The position numbers were made by a program, and so were the translations under genes. A DNA stretch of 64,000 nucleotides from Atopsyche davidsoni (lineage: Eukaryota > Arthropoda > Insecta > Trichoptera > Hydrobiosidae), in the NCBI GenBank assembly GCA_022113835.1, contig JAILWY010000024.1, positions 3,972,501 through 4,036,500 of the forward strand. The letters are read 5' to 3'. Positions 1-12,234 of this stretch are shown here, one piece after another. Every line of letters begins with the position of its first letter. Within the stretch, counting starts at the first letter, position 1. The notes beneath the pieces are model-generated. The model was not told the origin of the DNA and ran no database searches. It saw only the letters and a list, made by a program, of their open reading frames with translations.

Positions 1-1694
1 TTTCGCAAGAAGTTAAACGCTTATATAAGACTGTAAGTTAATTAAATATTGCAACTTTAACTTTAACATGATTCCAACGTTTTCATTTGAGCTGCCTATA
101 TTCCTAATACATAGGGAAAAATTATTTTCTGGTTCACATAACTTTCTATATATATTACGCAGTTTGACTTTAAGTTTATAAACATGCAAAAGCTTATATG
201 AAAGTAGTACATTTACAAGTTGAGTTCATGAAAATTTTAAAGCGATTTATATGTATTTGTACTTTAGGTACCATTGTTCATTTAATGCAATAAGCTTAAA
301 GATTACGATTCAATTATTCAATGCAGACACTATCGTATGATACAGGTACTTAAAAAGCTCATGGCATTCGTAAATCTAATCTCCTCGGAAGAGGTCGGTG
401 ACACTAAACATGCCTTAGTAATTCGGCTGTACTATCGACTTCCAACCACTGGCGTAAATTCTGCATCCACGTTAGTTTTCTCTTCCCAGTGCCTCTTTTT
501 CTTTCTATTTTTCCCTGAGCAATCAGCTGGAGTAGGCTATATTTATTGTCTCAAAAAATATGGCCAAAATTCAATACTTCATACTTTTTTACTGTCGTCA
601 GTAGTTCTCTGCATAAATTAGCCCCAAACACATATTAATAATAATACGGGTATTTGAAAATTTAGATACAAATAATGCTAGTCTAGGTTTTGTACTTATA
701 TCATTTTACATTTTTTTAAATCTAGAAATATATTTAACTTTTTTAGATATATGTATTAATCGCAGGTAAAAATCTGCAGAGTGTACTTTTACTTGTCAGT
801 TGGGAGTTGAGTTTCGGGTAAAAAGGGGCTTAAATTTTTGAAATAAATAGTATTATGAGATTGTATTTTTATCGTTTTAGCGTGTGATATATACGATAGT
901 TACAAACTGCGCATTCTGATGCGTCCCCTGGTTCAAAGTACTTTACAACAGAAGCCGAGAACTTCATTAAACTATAGGTACACTCTACAGATTTCAGCCT
1001 AAATGCAAAAACTATTTAATCAAAATATAAACAGTAATCATTGATAAAAACCATGAGTTTTGAAACATTGTATTTATGTACTCATGCTGTACTGAGGGCA
1101 TTGCAGTTCTGTCTTATTTATCAATCACACCTGCCACACTATATTTAATGCTTACAAGCCAATACGCAACCGCAATGTATAAAAACTATTTATATAAAAC
1201 TAATTATATTTTAATCATTGTAAATCTCTAAAAGTCTTCATATCGGTAAAATAAAATAGAACATAGTAACAAATACGTTTTTCTGTTTTATATACTTAAC
1301 GCTCAATGCACAAGCGGATAATTACACATTGGGTGCATATTTCAATTTTTCTTGTTAATAGAAATATTTTATTCACAGTACCAAAAGTAAACTCGGATTC
1401 AAGCTATTGTAGCTTATTAGTTTTGCGTTTCATTAGAGATGTCTGTTGGTATTTCGTCAAGAGATAAGGCCCTTAAGGGTTTCTAAGCTGTGTTTATGAT
1501 ATAGAAAAAGACACATTTTAATATAACCAAGGTCTAATTTCTACTGAGAACAGAAATGGAAATATGAGACTAAATATTACATCTGTCTGATGCAATATCG
1601 TAAGGTTATTGTAGCCTTGGGTGCATCTATAGTTTTTTGTGGTTTCGTTTGATAAACATCTGCATCTTAAGCAGACTATCTATAAGCTGCGGAT
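1..1694. other. AT-rich flank and 3' region of the TMEM179-like gene
   Basis: I see no supportable gene here. The only longer open frame (337-621) is short and low-complexity. The last few hundred bases lie downstream of the minus-strand TMEM179-like stop codon and should hold its 3' UTR. Confidence 0.5.
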
Positions 1695-2962
1695 TCATCT
1701 TCCACAACAAGTCGATACGTCCTTGTCGCTGTGAGCTCTGGCAGAGTTGAGGTACACCGCATAGATCCACAGGAATACGGTGAACCAGGACGCCGTGATA
1801 CCCAACTGCAGTGATAGACCGGTGTTTATGAACTCTCCGCGGCGACGGTCCAAAACGTCCGGTTGCAGGTAGTCCATGAAATCGAATATGGCTTGGCACG
1901 ATAACCTTGAGTGTATGGCAGATACTTGGTTTCCAGTTGCACGGAGAGACTACAAATAAAAGAACATTAATTGATTATGGTATGGAAGGAAATCAACATG
2001 AATGCAGATTCTGGAAAGCGGGAGTACAGCCAAACTAACAAAACTGGCTCAGGATGAAGATACCTTCTTGAAGATGGTCACCAACCTCTTCTGAGAAGAG
2101 GCACCTGATGATGACGTATAAATAACTTAATTATAGTATGTTGCGATAATCAGAGCAACATTTGGAGCATTGGAATTTTTAGAAAAAAATATATAACAAG
2201 TATGATTGATTTAAATGAGTAAACAAATATTTTCTCTTTTTAGCTAGATTTTTAAATTCAACAAATATTTGTAACAATTCCAGTAATTTTGTAATATTTG
2301 TAAAAACAATTTTATTGACTAATGATGTTTATCTCACCTTTATTAATTCCCCTCTATATTGATTGCACGTCTTGTAGTATCCATCGGTGAGTATAGCAGC
2401 GTGCACTAAGCAGTACAGAGCAAATATCGATCCGAAGACGGCAGCCGGAATCCAACAGAGAGACACTGTATCGGTTTCTTTGACTTCCTGCCGTGTTGTT
2501 ATTCCTATTGCTGCTCCCTCTCTGAAACAATACCATTTTTAGAATTCTATAATACGTGTATCATTTTTTTGTCGCAAATATATAAACCAATAAATAATGT
2601 ACAAAATAAGAGTAACTTGAGTCATACCTTCGCTCAAATGTCACGGAATTATCATTCTCATATTTTCCAATATTGTTAATACAGACACGCAGCAAATGAA
2701 ACCCTGCCATCAAGAGGGCTATGCCGATAATGGGGATCGGTCCAAATACAACCCAGTTGCAGGAGGAGACGTGACCTCCCGTGAAATAAGTGTAGGCCGA
2801 TATGCCATAGAGGATGCAGCCGCAGTCCACGTCGGGGCACGCGTCCAGGACCTGCTTCCAGTGGTTCCAAGCCACGGCGCAGCTCACACAGGAAATGAGG
2901 GAGAGGACCACGATCAGGCTGTACACCACGGACAGCTTCTTCTCTGTCTGGTATTGCCCCAT
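1695..2962 (-). CDS. Four-transmembrane protein, TMEM179-like
   Basis: Three exons join cleanly: 2962-2628, 2521-2338 and 1949-1695, giving 257 aa. The first intron (donor GTATGA, acceptor TTGTTTCAG) splits an Arg codon. The second (donor GTGAGA, acceptor TTTGTAG) is phase 0. Hydrophobic segments lie near residues 10-32, 69-93, 131-155 and 217-241. A cysteine-rich extracytoplasmic loop follows segment 1 (ACPDVDCGCILYG), and a second loop with CNQYRGEL follows segment 3. This layout, and the final helix preceded by a polar stretch, resemble the TMEM179 family, whose function is poorly known. The family name is from memory and tentative; the gene structure is solid. The start is chosen because an acceptor (AATTTTCAG) lies 15 bases upstream of this ATG, so the 5' UTR is probably spliced. 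Confidence 0.82.
2017..2104 (+). repeat. Short LINE/SINE-type 3' fragment (family L)
   Basis: The segment reads KLAQDEDTFLKMVTNLF then stop, EEAPDDDV. Related wording occurs at 6470-6560 (plus), 61085-61190 (minus) and, more distantly, 42690-42845 (plus). Shared core bases are GATGGTCACCAACCTC followed by a TGAGGAG-like run. This dispersed family looks like the 3' tail of a non-LTR element or a derived SINE. It lies in the second intron of the TMEM179-like gene. Confidence 0.45.
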
Positions 2963-2977
2963 TTTAAAATGTCAAAC

Positions 2978-4512
2978 CTGAAAATTAAATTAAATTTCAT
3001 AGCATTCAAGAGAATTTTCTGAACATTAACCCATTTACAGTGTTTATATTTTCAAAAGCATGCAACATGGAAAATTGATTCCTCCTAACCTTCGGAGTTA
3101 TCTCTCCATGATATTTTCAGTGGGATGGTCAACAACCTCCTCTAAAGATATAAATTATCTAGTACATATATTATTGTCAGTAGTTTTCATTTAAGTAGAC
3201 TATTGACTTTTATATGCAGCGTATGCATTTTTTTGTTAATTTACTAGATCAATTCATTAACCGACTGATTCACCATATTGTATAGAGGTATAAAACCCGT
3301 GACTTTTCCACCTTCATTAGTCATAATCATTATAACGAAGGAATGCGGTGAAACCCATAAGGGCTTAATCACAATTAAAAGCCCAGCTTACCCTGGCCGA
3401 ATGCGGGCATGACAGAGGACACTTTCTCTTTCCACAGGTGCGAAGGTGTACGTGAAATGTAATATATAATAAATAAATGTAGTAATGTAAAGCAGACGTT
3501 GTATCTGATGTAGTTGATAAAACCTTATCAAAATGCACAGTATAGAAAATACACAAGTACTGCCGAACTCTTGGTATCAATCACTGATAGAAAAGTATAT
3601 GTAGACCTAAGCCTGTTTTATTTCTATAAATTAATAATCATTTTTTCATTTCTTTACATTAATGATAATATTACTACAATCTGCAGATATCAGTAGTAAT
3701 TTTGATTTGGATTAAGTTTATTTTAAGTGTTTAAAACTATTGAAATAAAACAGACCAAAAAGTATTTTGACACTGAAGCTATTTTACTGTGGAGTATTTT
3801 AATTTTCTTTATAAATATCACTCTACACGTGAAGAAAGACAATAGTAAATATTTTCACAACACTTTTGCTTGTTTACAAATTAATACTGTTTGGTAAATA
3901 ATTCAGCATGAAATAACTTTGTTCACAAATCCGTGAAAACTAACTGTAACTTACGTAAAAATACACGCCAGGTAAAAAATTTAATTGTTTCTGTTTTAAT
4001 AACACATAACAAGTAAGAAAATAATTATAATAACATCTGCATTGTAATTTGATAGTTTATGCATGAAAAGATTGTACTTCATCGGTGTTTACGAATACTT
4101 GATATCCACTGCGATGCTTTTGTAGGCGCCAAAACTTTAAAAAAACAAATCAAATATACATTTCTTTATTTGCAGAAAGACTAAAAAATATCTAATTACT
4201 AAAATTAACGTAGAATTTTGTAATGAAATACACAAATTCATCTGCCTGAAAGATAACATTTCATTCAAGAAACTCACGAAATGGGCGGCGATCAGAACCA
4301 CCGGAGTCGCAGAGAAACTTACAAAAAGCCATATTCAATAATAAAATATATAAAAATAAATAAATGATTCGGTCTCACGTTTCCAAGTAGAGTAAGAATA
4401 AGTAAGAATCCAATAAGAAAACTCGTTGTATAGTATTTTTTTGTAATACTTGCGTTAACACCTTCACGGATCACTCAAAAACACTGTGTCTCACTGCAAT
4501 CGAGTCGCTCAC
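2978..4512 (-). other. Probable 5' UTR intron of the TMEM179-like gene
   Basis: On the minus strand a consensus donor (CAG followed by GTGAGC) at 4513/4512 can pair with the acceptor at 2980-2978, just before the coding exon. The interval is AT-rich, with no other gene visible. The splice pairing is inferred, with no transcript support. Confidence 0.45.
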
Positions 4513-4760
4513 CTGCTTTTCACCTGACGAGACGAAACCTGAAGCCCAAAGCCTGAAGCCTGAAGCTTGAAGCTTGAACACTCCACCTCCTGGCGATGCT
4601 GGATGCGGATAAGTGCAGCTCTTTGTTGTTGTTTGGTAGTAGTAGATTTACGTTGCAGTGCTACACCTGGGCTGCGCTACCTGCGGCGCCTCGCGGGGGA
4701 AGGGGTCCTCGGGGGGCCCCTCCGCCACGCCCCGCCCGAGGAACCGGTCTGCGTATCGAT
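4513..4760 (-). promoter_or_regulatory. Probable promoter and untranslated first exon of the TMEM179-like gene
   Basis: A local GC- and CpG-rich block (about 4650-4750) interrupts AT-rich DNA directly upstream of the minus-strand 5' UTR donor. A degenerate 7-bp tandem repeat (unit CCTGAAG or CTTGAAG) covers about 4537-4577 inside the presumed untranslated exon. No TATA box or initiator can be assigned. The plus-strand open frame 4567-4764 is treated as chance. Confidence 0.4.
4537..4577. repeat. Short tandem repeat, 7-bp unit
   Basis: About five imperfect copies of a CCTGAAG/CTTGAAG heptamer follow one another, separated by occasional substitutions (CCCAAAG). They lie beside the GC-rich promoter-like block of the TMEM179-like gene. 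Confidence 0.7.
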
Positions 4761-4807
4761 ATAACCCAACCCTGATATGCTCAAGCAAAAAAAAAAATAT
4801 ATATATG

Positions 4808-5943
4808 CGCTGTGTGCATTAATTTTTTCTTGAAATTGGAGCTTTATTATAAAAAATTCTATTCAAAGTATTTTCCATCGCTAGCCACTGCTTATTATGG
4901 ATTCCATCCCAAAAGAACTGCTCGTCTTTTGAAGCCAAGAAAGAATCAAGCCAATTTTTGATACCCTGTTCAGAAGTGAAGCGCATTCCAGAAAGGGCAT
5001 TCTGCATCGATTGAGACAAGTGGTAGTCGGAAGGGGCAAGGTCTGGGCTATAAGGCGGGTGAGGTAGAACTTCCCATCCACTGTTTTCCAAATAGGTTTT
5101 AACCGATTTAGCAACATGTGGCCGAGCATTGTCATGATGGAAAATTACAGACTCGTGCCTGGTCGCGCATATTCTGGCCGTTTTTCTGCCAATGCTTGCT
5201 TCAAACGCATCAATTGTTGTCTGTAGAACTCGCCCGTGATAGTTTGGCCTGGTTTCAGCACCTCATAGTGGATGACACACTTCTGATCCCATCAACTACA
5301 CAGCATTACCTTGGCGCCATGAATATTTGGCCTGGCCGTCGATGATGATGCACGTTCAAGCAGCATTTCCGAAATGCAAAATCGCCTTTCGACGTCTCTC
5401 GGCTTCAATTCATGTGGCACCCAATTTCCTTGGTTTTGAATCATTCCCAATGCTTTTAAGTGTCTTGAAATTGTTGCTCAATCAACTCTCAATGATTCTG
5501 CGAGTTCTGCTTGCGTTTGACACGATTTATCGAGCAATGCCTCTAATGCTTCATCTTCGAATTTTCTTAGTTGGCCTGGACGTTCTTTGTCATCCACATT
5601 GAAATCACCATTGTCAAAGCGTCGAAACCAGTTCTCAAACGTTTTTTGCGATGAAGCGTGTTCACCATAAACTTCACACAGCAATCGGTGACTTTCAGCC
5701 GGTTTTTTCTTCCAATTGAAACAGAAAAGTAAAGCTTCCCGCAAATTGCGTTTTGTTGGTACAAAAGTTGACATGTTGAGAGCTCAAAAAAAAATGTTGT
5801 ATACACTTCAGCGATATGACATATACTGAAAACAAAAGCGCAATAATGACGCTTCACAATGAAATGTTAAAGTATAGCCTGATGCGATTCAATACAAGTA
5901 AAGCCATGTCTTAGAAAATCCGAAAAAATTAATGCACGCACCG
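4808..5943 (-). mobile_element. Mariner element, internally deleted copy
   Basis: The ends are imperfect inverted repeats: left CGCTGTGTGCATTAATTTTT, right ending in GCACGCACCG and followed by TA. The left flank is TG rather than TA, so one side of the target site has mutated. The element is about 1,136 bp, shorter than the 1,271-bp relative at 43147-44417, through internal deletions. It runs antisense to its relative. Part of the terminal repeat continues into a conserved block reading TTGAAATTGGAGC. Confidence 0.92.
4819..5774 (-). pseudogene. Mariner transposase, dead copy
   Basis: Fragments of a mariner transposase occur in more than one frame. The N-terminal part starts MSTFVPTKRNLREALLF with the helix-turn-helix region. 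The C-terminal part holds [13 protein letters not shown], which carries the third catalytic aspartate. A deletion of about 102 bp at 5351/5352, relative to the other copy, removes the block that contains the first catalytic aspartate (TGDEKW). A further deletion of about 22 bp lies near the C-terminus. Stops and frame changes confirm that the copy is inactive. Confidence 0.9.
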
Positions 5944-6300
5944 TATACAATTTGTACTTGAACCGAACAGGAATTACTCGAAAGCAATTTCCTTTGATGA
6001 TTGCGAAATCGGTATCAAAATTAAAAACACTTGTTGCGCCGATGACTCTGTCCTCAGCCGGAAGTGCGGCCTCTAAATAATCATTTCATTACAAAGCTCT
6101 GGCGTTCAGATCTGATACTTGGCAAGGTACTTCCATAGCACATCCCTCCACAATCATTCCAAGTCCACTGCCCATTACCGCACAAGCAATAGAGCGTGAA
6201 TATAAAAGAAAACAAATACAATGGTCGTCAGGGGAGAGTCATTCTACGACTTCCAAATTAGCATTGAGAGTGAAAAAGTTGCTGCTGGCTGATGGGATCT
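5944..6300. other. Intergenic, nothing recognised
   Basis: Unique-looking AT-rich sequence follows the mariner right end. I find no coding exon or repeat boundary that I can support. Confidence 0.4.
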
Positions 6301-6315
6301 TGATCCTGAATTAAA

Positions 6316-6930
6316 GTGGGAATCGAGGCAGTACGCAGCACATTGGATAAAGTATCCAGGGACTGGAGATTCTCCAAGTGTTGTGCCGTCTCAAGAGTCG
6401 AGGACACAGCCACGATTGAGACGTTTCAAATATGGCGAGAATGTATAAGGTCTCCTAGATTGTCCAAGGAAAAGTCTGCACAAAAAGAGGTACCGGAAGT
6501 AGTGACTCAGGCCATGGATGGGTGTGTATTCGATGAAATGGTCCCCAACCTCCTGTGAGGAGAAGCCTTCGTATTCGAGAATCTAACACGAGCTTTTGAC
6601 GCATTGTTTATTTATAAAATTCAAGAAAAAATAATTTTTTTGTGTTCTCGCCTTCGAGAGAAAGCCTTTGTCTTGAAATAAATTAAGCCAGTAGGCATTT
6701 TTATGGCAAATCTTTGTTGATACACATCACGTCTCGCCATGGCGGACGGCTTTGTTTTCAATCCGCGTTCTGTCGTTGAACTCCTCCAACCGATGCGAGC
6801 AGCAGGATGCATGGAATTCATGGCAAGTAGTCCTGAAACGAGACTCCTTAATGGAAGGTAATTCTATTGATTGGGGTAAAGTGGTCGAGCACTGAGATGG
6901 ACACTCGATAAGTTCGTCTCCCATACAAAG
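6316..6930 (+). repeat. Repeat-derived open frame ending in the family L motif
   Basis: An 80-codon open frame (6316-6558) ends in FDEMVPNLL then stop. The bases around it (GAAATGGTCCCCAACCTCC, TGAGGAG) match the dispersed family L fragments. The frame is therefore probably retroelement tail rather than a host gene. The next 370 bases have a partly open minus-strand reading but no family I recognise. Confidence 0.35.
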
Positions 6931-8520
6931 TCCCGTTAAATTCCAACACTGTTTATTTTACTGTAAATGGCTATCCCATGGTCGTTGGGCTTACAACATG
7001 TGGCTTAGGTTTTATTTGTATATTTATAAAAAATATATATATAATAAGCCCTGATGCGTCCCGTTACGTATATATAAATTCAACATAATAATAATTCATT
7101 CGTGGATTTGCTACAAACAGAATCTAAATAGTTTCTATGGTAATATTAAATTGTTTCATCGATGAGTCTTGATATAAAATATGTCGTTGAGATTGAAACT
7201 TTGCGAATCAATTAATTATTATAAAAAATACTTTTAGGTTAATAGTCGGTATTTTTATTACTATCATGTTTTGGTATATTTATTAGAGGGACCCTCTTAA
7301 GTGATTCTCATGCCGTGTACGTGGAAGTCAGCTTATCACGAGACAGTCATATCGCCCCACCTTGATAAGCTTGATGATAAGGCTTGATTGGTATTTACGA
7401 ATCGATGCCCAAACTTTCACCTGCAATTTTGTAAATTATCCAAAAGGGATAATTTACATCAATGGGCATTCAATGGTGTTTATCCACGTGCCCGTGGGTC
7501 ATTGGTCTGGAGAGTGCGGCTGCTTCTCGTGATCAATAAAAAATGCACCAATTCTCTGAGCTTAGTAACTAGGTCACGCAGTGCAAGTGCTAATGACCTG
7601 CCATTGTTTAAAACTCGTCGTTTCACGGTCCACGCTATTTACTCATTCCTCCATCAAACAATAATTACCAATTCTGATGCTTTCGTAAAAAAAAAAAAAA
7701 AAGACTCCAAGACATAAATTTATTTTTTAATCAAACCCTCCTTTCAATATATTTTATTTTGCTATCAAATACATATTAATTTTCAATTATTTATATACAC
7801 TGTCCCAAAACTCACAATTGTTTCTACCGCTATAAAGGATCGGTAATGGAGTAGCGGAAGGCTAAAGGATGGAGCCATGCTATATTTTTTTGATAGTACG
7901 CGGAGTTGAATTTTTTTAAATTTTTGGCGCAATATTCTCTCTTCAGTGTTGCCATAAATTTAATCAGAAAAAATCACATTTCGTTCATGAAACAAATTAA
8001 AATAAAATTTACAACGGAGTGGCAACAATAGTTTTGGTTTGTTGATTAAGGTCAGTAAAAGCACTTCAAGAATTACCAGGTAATTTGAGCGCAAAAAAAT
8101 CTGACCTATCAAGCTTCAACACTTTGACATAAGACTAAAGAAGTTTCCTCTGCTTAAAAAAATAATTGTATTTAAATTAAAATTATTTTTAATAATACTT
8201 CAGACTTCAGTATATTTCTAATACATGTGTGATGAATAAAAAATAAGTGTAGTTTTCAGAAAATATTATTGTATTTTATAAGTACAACCGAAAAATACAA
8301 AAGAAAAAATATGTGAAATTTTTTAGTCCAAAATAATTTTTGGTTATTTTTTACAACAAAAAAAATTTCATTAGTCACAAAATGCATTTTTATTCACAAC
8401 ACTTCGTGCTAACTAGTTCGGATAATTTAAATAAAAATATATTTATGTACTTTATAGGAATATTAAATTATTTTAAGATCACTCCCCGAGCTACAGACAC
8501 CTTTTACTGATGCAGTAATT
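6931..8520. other. Intergenic AT-rich DNA
   Basis: No gene is supported. A slightly GC-richer patch at about 7460-7680 ends in a run of 15 A near 7690, which could be the tail of an old retroposed sequence. I could not match it to a family. Poly(T) and poly(A) tracts are frequent. Confidence 0.4.
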
Positions 8521-8523
8521 AAA

Positions 8524-8845
8524 GTTTATCTCGTTTCACCAATCTGTCATCACACGTCGAGCACGCATGTCTTAAGTGTGAAAAGTGCTTGTATATTCAC
8601 GCACAATGTGCAAAACCTCCAACGACCAGGACTCCTCGAGGTGTGAAGTCCATCATGGTCAGACATCCTCACCGGATCTTTATGAAGAGAAGCGATCAAG
8701 CTTCGCTGTTTGAAAAAGACATTATTCAGCGTCTGACTCATAGAGGGTAGAGACTCCGTACTCCGATTATTGGTTCGGATGTCTCGGATGAAGAAGTTGT
8801 AACCTCAAAAGATAATGTTAGTGAAAAGCTGCAGCTTGGGGTGTG
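8524..8845 (+). pseudogene. Cysteine-rich coding remnant, possible last exon
   Basis: One plus-strand frame stays open without an ATG and reads CLKCEKCLYIHAQC, a zinc-binding-like run of cysteines and a histidine. It continues through basic residues (VRHPHRIFMKRSDQ) to LTHRG and a TAG at about 8749. After that stop the same frame continues as RLRTPIIGSDVSDEEVV up to TGA near 8845. The composition looks like real protein. The frame begins after an in-frame TAA, so it is either the last exon of a plus-strand gene or a decayed gene. It converges tail to tail with the ZAD gene, about 40 bp away. I do not recognise the family. Confidence 0.38.
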
Positions 8846-8884
8846 ATCGTTTATAATTATGTTTGAATTTTATTTATTTTAATG

Positions 8885-11831
8885 CTAACTATTATTATCA
8901 TCGACGTATAATTTAATGTGACTATTTTTATATCGTGAGAGTATTTTGGGTTTGTTTCTGGAAGCTTCCGCTTGAGCTGCTTCAGATTCAATCAGTCTTG
9001 GTTTAAATTCGTTTTCGAAGGATTCAAAGTACTCCTGCATGAGATTCACGTCGACCCTCTTGTTTTCGGCATCCTGTGCGACAGGAGGGTCGTCAGCCGG
9101 AGCGTCCGGTGAGATTTCTTCGTGGGCTTTGTTAAGATTCTTCAACAGGTCGCTGTGGTGTTTGCGATTGTGATTGGTGAGGTGATACTTGAGAGTAAAG
9201 TTCTTTTTGCACAAGTTACACCTGAAATAAAATAAACACTATATTTTAAACGCAACATTAAACGATTCGTCTCAAAACAATCAACTCGGAAGAATGGGTG
9301 CATTTATATAATGAGTATTGAATGATTGAAATCAAATGATGAAATCTTTGAATTATTACATGCAAGTATCAAATTTAATTAATATAAAACATACTGCATA
9401 GTACAATGTATTTTGACTTACGAAAACTGCTTGACTCCGGTGTGTACCAGCTTATGCCGACTGAGGACATAAGAGTATGTGAAGCTTTTGGGACACTGGT
9501 CGCAGTGGTAGGGACGCTCTCCTCTGTGGCAGCTGCAAGTTAAAAACTTCTAAGTAATTCACTGCTTTTTTTTTAACCGCAATTTACCGGTTTCAGGGTA
9601 CATTTGTAAAATATAAACCTTAAAAATCAAACTGTTCTAACATATTCATTGTGGCACTTTAATGTATAGAAATGAGATTATTTTGCAGGTGATCAAAGAA
9701 ACTCACGTTTCATGTTTGAATCGGCTGCCCCAGTCGGCAAACTTTCGTTCGCAATACGAGCATTTGTAGGGCTTGGCTCCGGTGTGAATCAACTGGTGCT
9801 TCTTCAGCTCGTTCAGGGCAAAGAAGGCTCTCCCACATGTGCTTCAAAAACATAGGAATATTTTGTAACGACATGTATTAATTACTTGAGAGATTTGGCC
9901 GAGCAGCGCGGATATTGCTCATACAATGATATGCTCTAGCTTCGTTTGAGCAAAGCTTGCTTCCACTTGTTGGCAGTTTCCACTGATAGCCATTATTTGT
10001 GGCAGATCTTGTTTCTTCGAACTGAATATTACAGAGTTTAATCATTCACAGTTCATCGCTGTGTCACATCATTACGGCTTTTGAAAACTGTACCTCCAAT
10101 ATCACTGATCTTGACAATATTCTGGTATTTGTGTATTCCCGATAATCGCAAAAACTTTGAATTTGATGAAATGTGTAGACTTTTGAATTTGAATCGGTAT
10201 GTTTATTTTACCTGCACATGAAAGGTTTCTCTCCGTTGTGTCGCCTCTGGTGTACCTGAAGACTATGCAGAAACTTGAAAGATCGGCCGCACTGATCACA
10301 CACTAACCTAAAAAAGTTGTAAGCCATACTTACTAACAACATAAAAAGTATGGTGGCCATGAATAGACTGTTGAAAGAAATCCACTTTAACAATATATAA
10401 AATTCTGAACTCAATCAAGAATGATAGTAAAATTATAATATATATTACAATTGCTTTGGTTTTCTCGGTAGAATATTTCCATCTTCATCTAAATATATCT
10501 TCTTGGGTCTTCCGCGAACTTTTATCGGTTTTTTACGAACGTCAGCAAGTGTAAAGTCCTCTTCAAAATCAAGATATTCTGAATCTTCTTCGTACTGAAC
10601 TTCTTCTAATTTTATATTGGCTTCTATTTCTCTGTAAAGATCGGAGGCGTCCTTCTTTTTCGATGCTGAAAAAAAAACGTTTGTCAATGATCACACTGTG
10701 GTTTTAAGGGTGTTTGATCTTTTATATTGTTAAAAAGTACCTCGTCTTTTTCGAGTTACGATTTCTGTGGAAATTTCCAAAGGTTGTATGGCAACGGTCA
10801 GGACTTGATCATGTTTAATTTGTAAATTTTTTTTTTCTTTTTTAGGTCTCCCTCTTTTGGGTTTTAAGGGGCTTATACTTTCACCGTTCGTTTTCAGGAG
10901 AGGAGATATCACTTCCAGTTCTCTCTTCACAGGCGAACGCATATCACAGTTTTTATTTAACAATTCATTCCAACTGACGGAATCTGAAAATGAATTTCAC
11001 ATAATTATTTGTGAGGATGAAATAGCATATTTGGGTAATTTCAGATTAAGAGTTCGGACCATGCATTTGTGTGACGTCCTACACCAGTCACTCATTTGCA
11101 TTAACATTTCAGATTCTTTGTTAACATTGTTTTGAGATAGTTGCAGTTTGATATGTTACTATGCAAATAATTTAAAAATAATGTACTTAATTAACTATTG
11201 AACTGTGAAAAATTATGACGCAATGATTAAGTAAACAATGTTGACAATTAATGAAAAACTATTAGGGACAAACACATGGTATATTCTATAGAAAAAGTTC
11301 AATGAGCTAATACTTTCATAACTATCCTTTTTTGAAGAAATTCTGAATAGCTAATTTGTGTTTTACAAATTTCATAAACCTGTTTGTAAAATTCAATAGC
11401 AACTTGGTTGTTTACAATTGTCTGAATGTTAATTAGTAAGAGTATTATTTGAAGTTTACCATTTATATTTTTAATAGTCATTTCCATCCCTTTCTTTGTT
11501 TCCAAGCACAGTTTTAAAGTTTGATCACTATCTTCACAAAGTGTCTTAAATTTGTATGCAATGTCTAAATTAGAAACGCATGCATCACATATATAGTGAG
11601 GAAGGCAGTCGTTCTCTGAAATCTATAATGAAAAATTATTTTAAAAAGATAAAATCATAATTAAAAGATACACAAAGGGTATTAGTTACTGTTTCCTACC
11701 TGAACAGCAGTACATTCCATGATTTTATTAGATAATTTTGTATGTCTATCGTCAGTAGTGAAAATTGACATAAAATTAGGACTACTAAAAGTATATTTTT
11801 CTTGTAAACATATCCTACAGATCAAATCCAT
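8885..11831 (-). CDS. ZAD and C2H2 zinc-finger protein with AT-hooks
   Basis: Eight exons join in phase: 11831-11700, 11622-11460, 10983-10741, 10665-10449, 10307-10212, 9841-9707, 9532-9422 and 9221-8885, giving 477 aa. Residues about 3-85 are a zinc-finger-associated domain: CRIC at 5-8, CDAC at 56-59, and the typical DIAYKFK and CEDSDQTL wording. Two AT-hook cores (GRPKK) lie near residues 143-147 and 231-235, in an acidic and basic linker. Five C2H2 fingers follow near residues 253-390, starting CDQC, CSTC, CSYC, CDQC and CNLC. The third finger ends HETCH across an intron. ZAD proteins are an insect-expanded group of DNA-binding regulators that dimerise through ZAD. Targets cannot be read from sequence. 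The exon 4 donor is the weaker GTAATA, but without it the frame stops and the fingers would be lost. Confidence 0.9.
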
Positions 11832-12234
11832 TGTCAAAGCTATAACAGTTTTTTCTTTTTATTAAACAGACCTTTCGGAAAACACAAGCGCCATAGCTGG
11901 TGTTTGGAATTTGTTTGACATAAAGTTTTCATTATTGCCAGGCTTTAAATATCAAAAAAATATATATATATTTATATATTTATATTCTTGAGGCTATTTT
12001 ATAAATATAACAAAAAAATTTAAAAAAGTTTATTTTTAATGTATTTAAAAACAATTTTTTTTTTGCATTTACAAATTAAAATCAATTTGTATTGTGTAAG
12101 TAGAGCTTTAGAAATTTGATGCAGTTGGTCAACGTGACACACGTCAGCTGCAACAGTTCGCTCCAACTTCATACCAATTGGCTCACAACAAAATTATAAA
12201 AATTGCCCGCTTGTTCACGTCAACTGTCATCGAG
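11832..12234. promoter_or_regulatory. Shared divergent promoter region
   Basis: The ZAD gene (minus) and the canopy gene (plus) start head to head about 400 bp apart, so this interval should contain both promoters. It is AT-rich, with a TATATATATTTATATAT tract near 11960. The segment nearest the canopy start is less AT-rich (AACGTGACACACGTCAG, 12131-12147, containing a CGTG/CACG inverted motif). No defined factor site is claimed. Confidence 0.5.

Noticed and set aside
337..621. 94-codon plus-strand open frame
   Set aside because: Low-complexity phenylalanine and serine rich product, no homology recognised and no splice or promoter context.
2696..3022. 108-codon plus-strand frame opposite exon 1 of the TMEM179-like gene
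   Set aside because: It is antisense to a well-supported exon, and its composition mirrors that exon.
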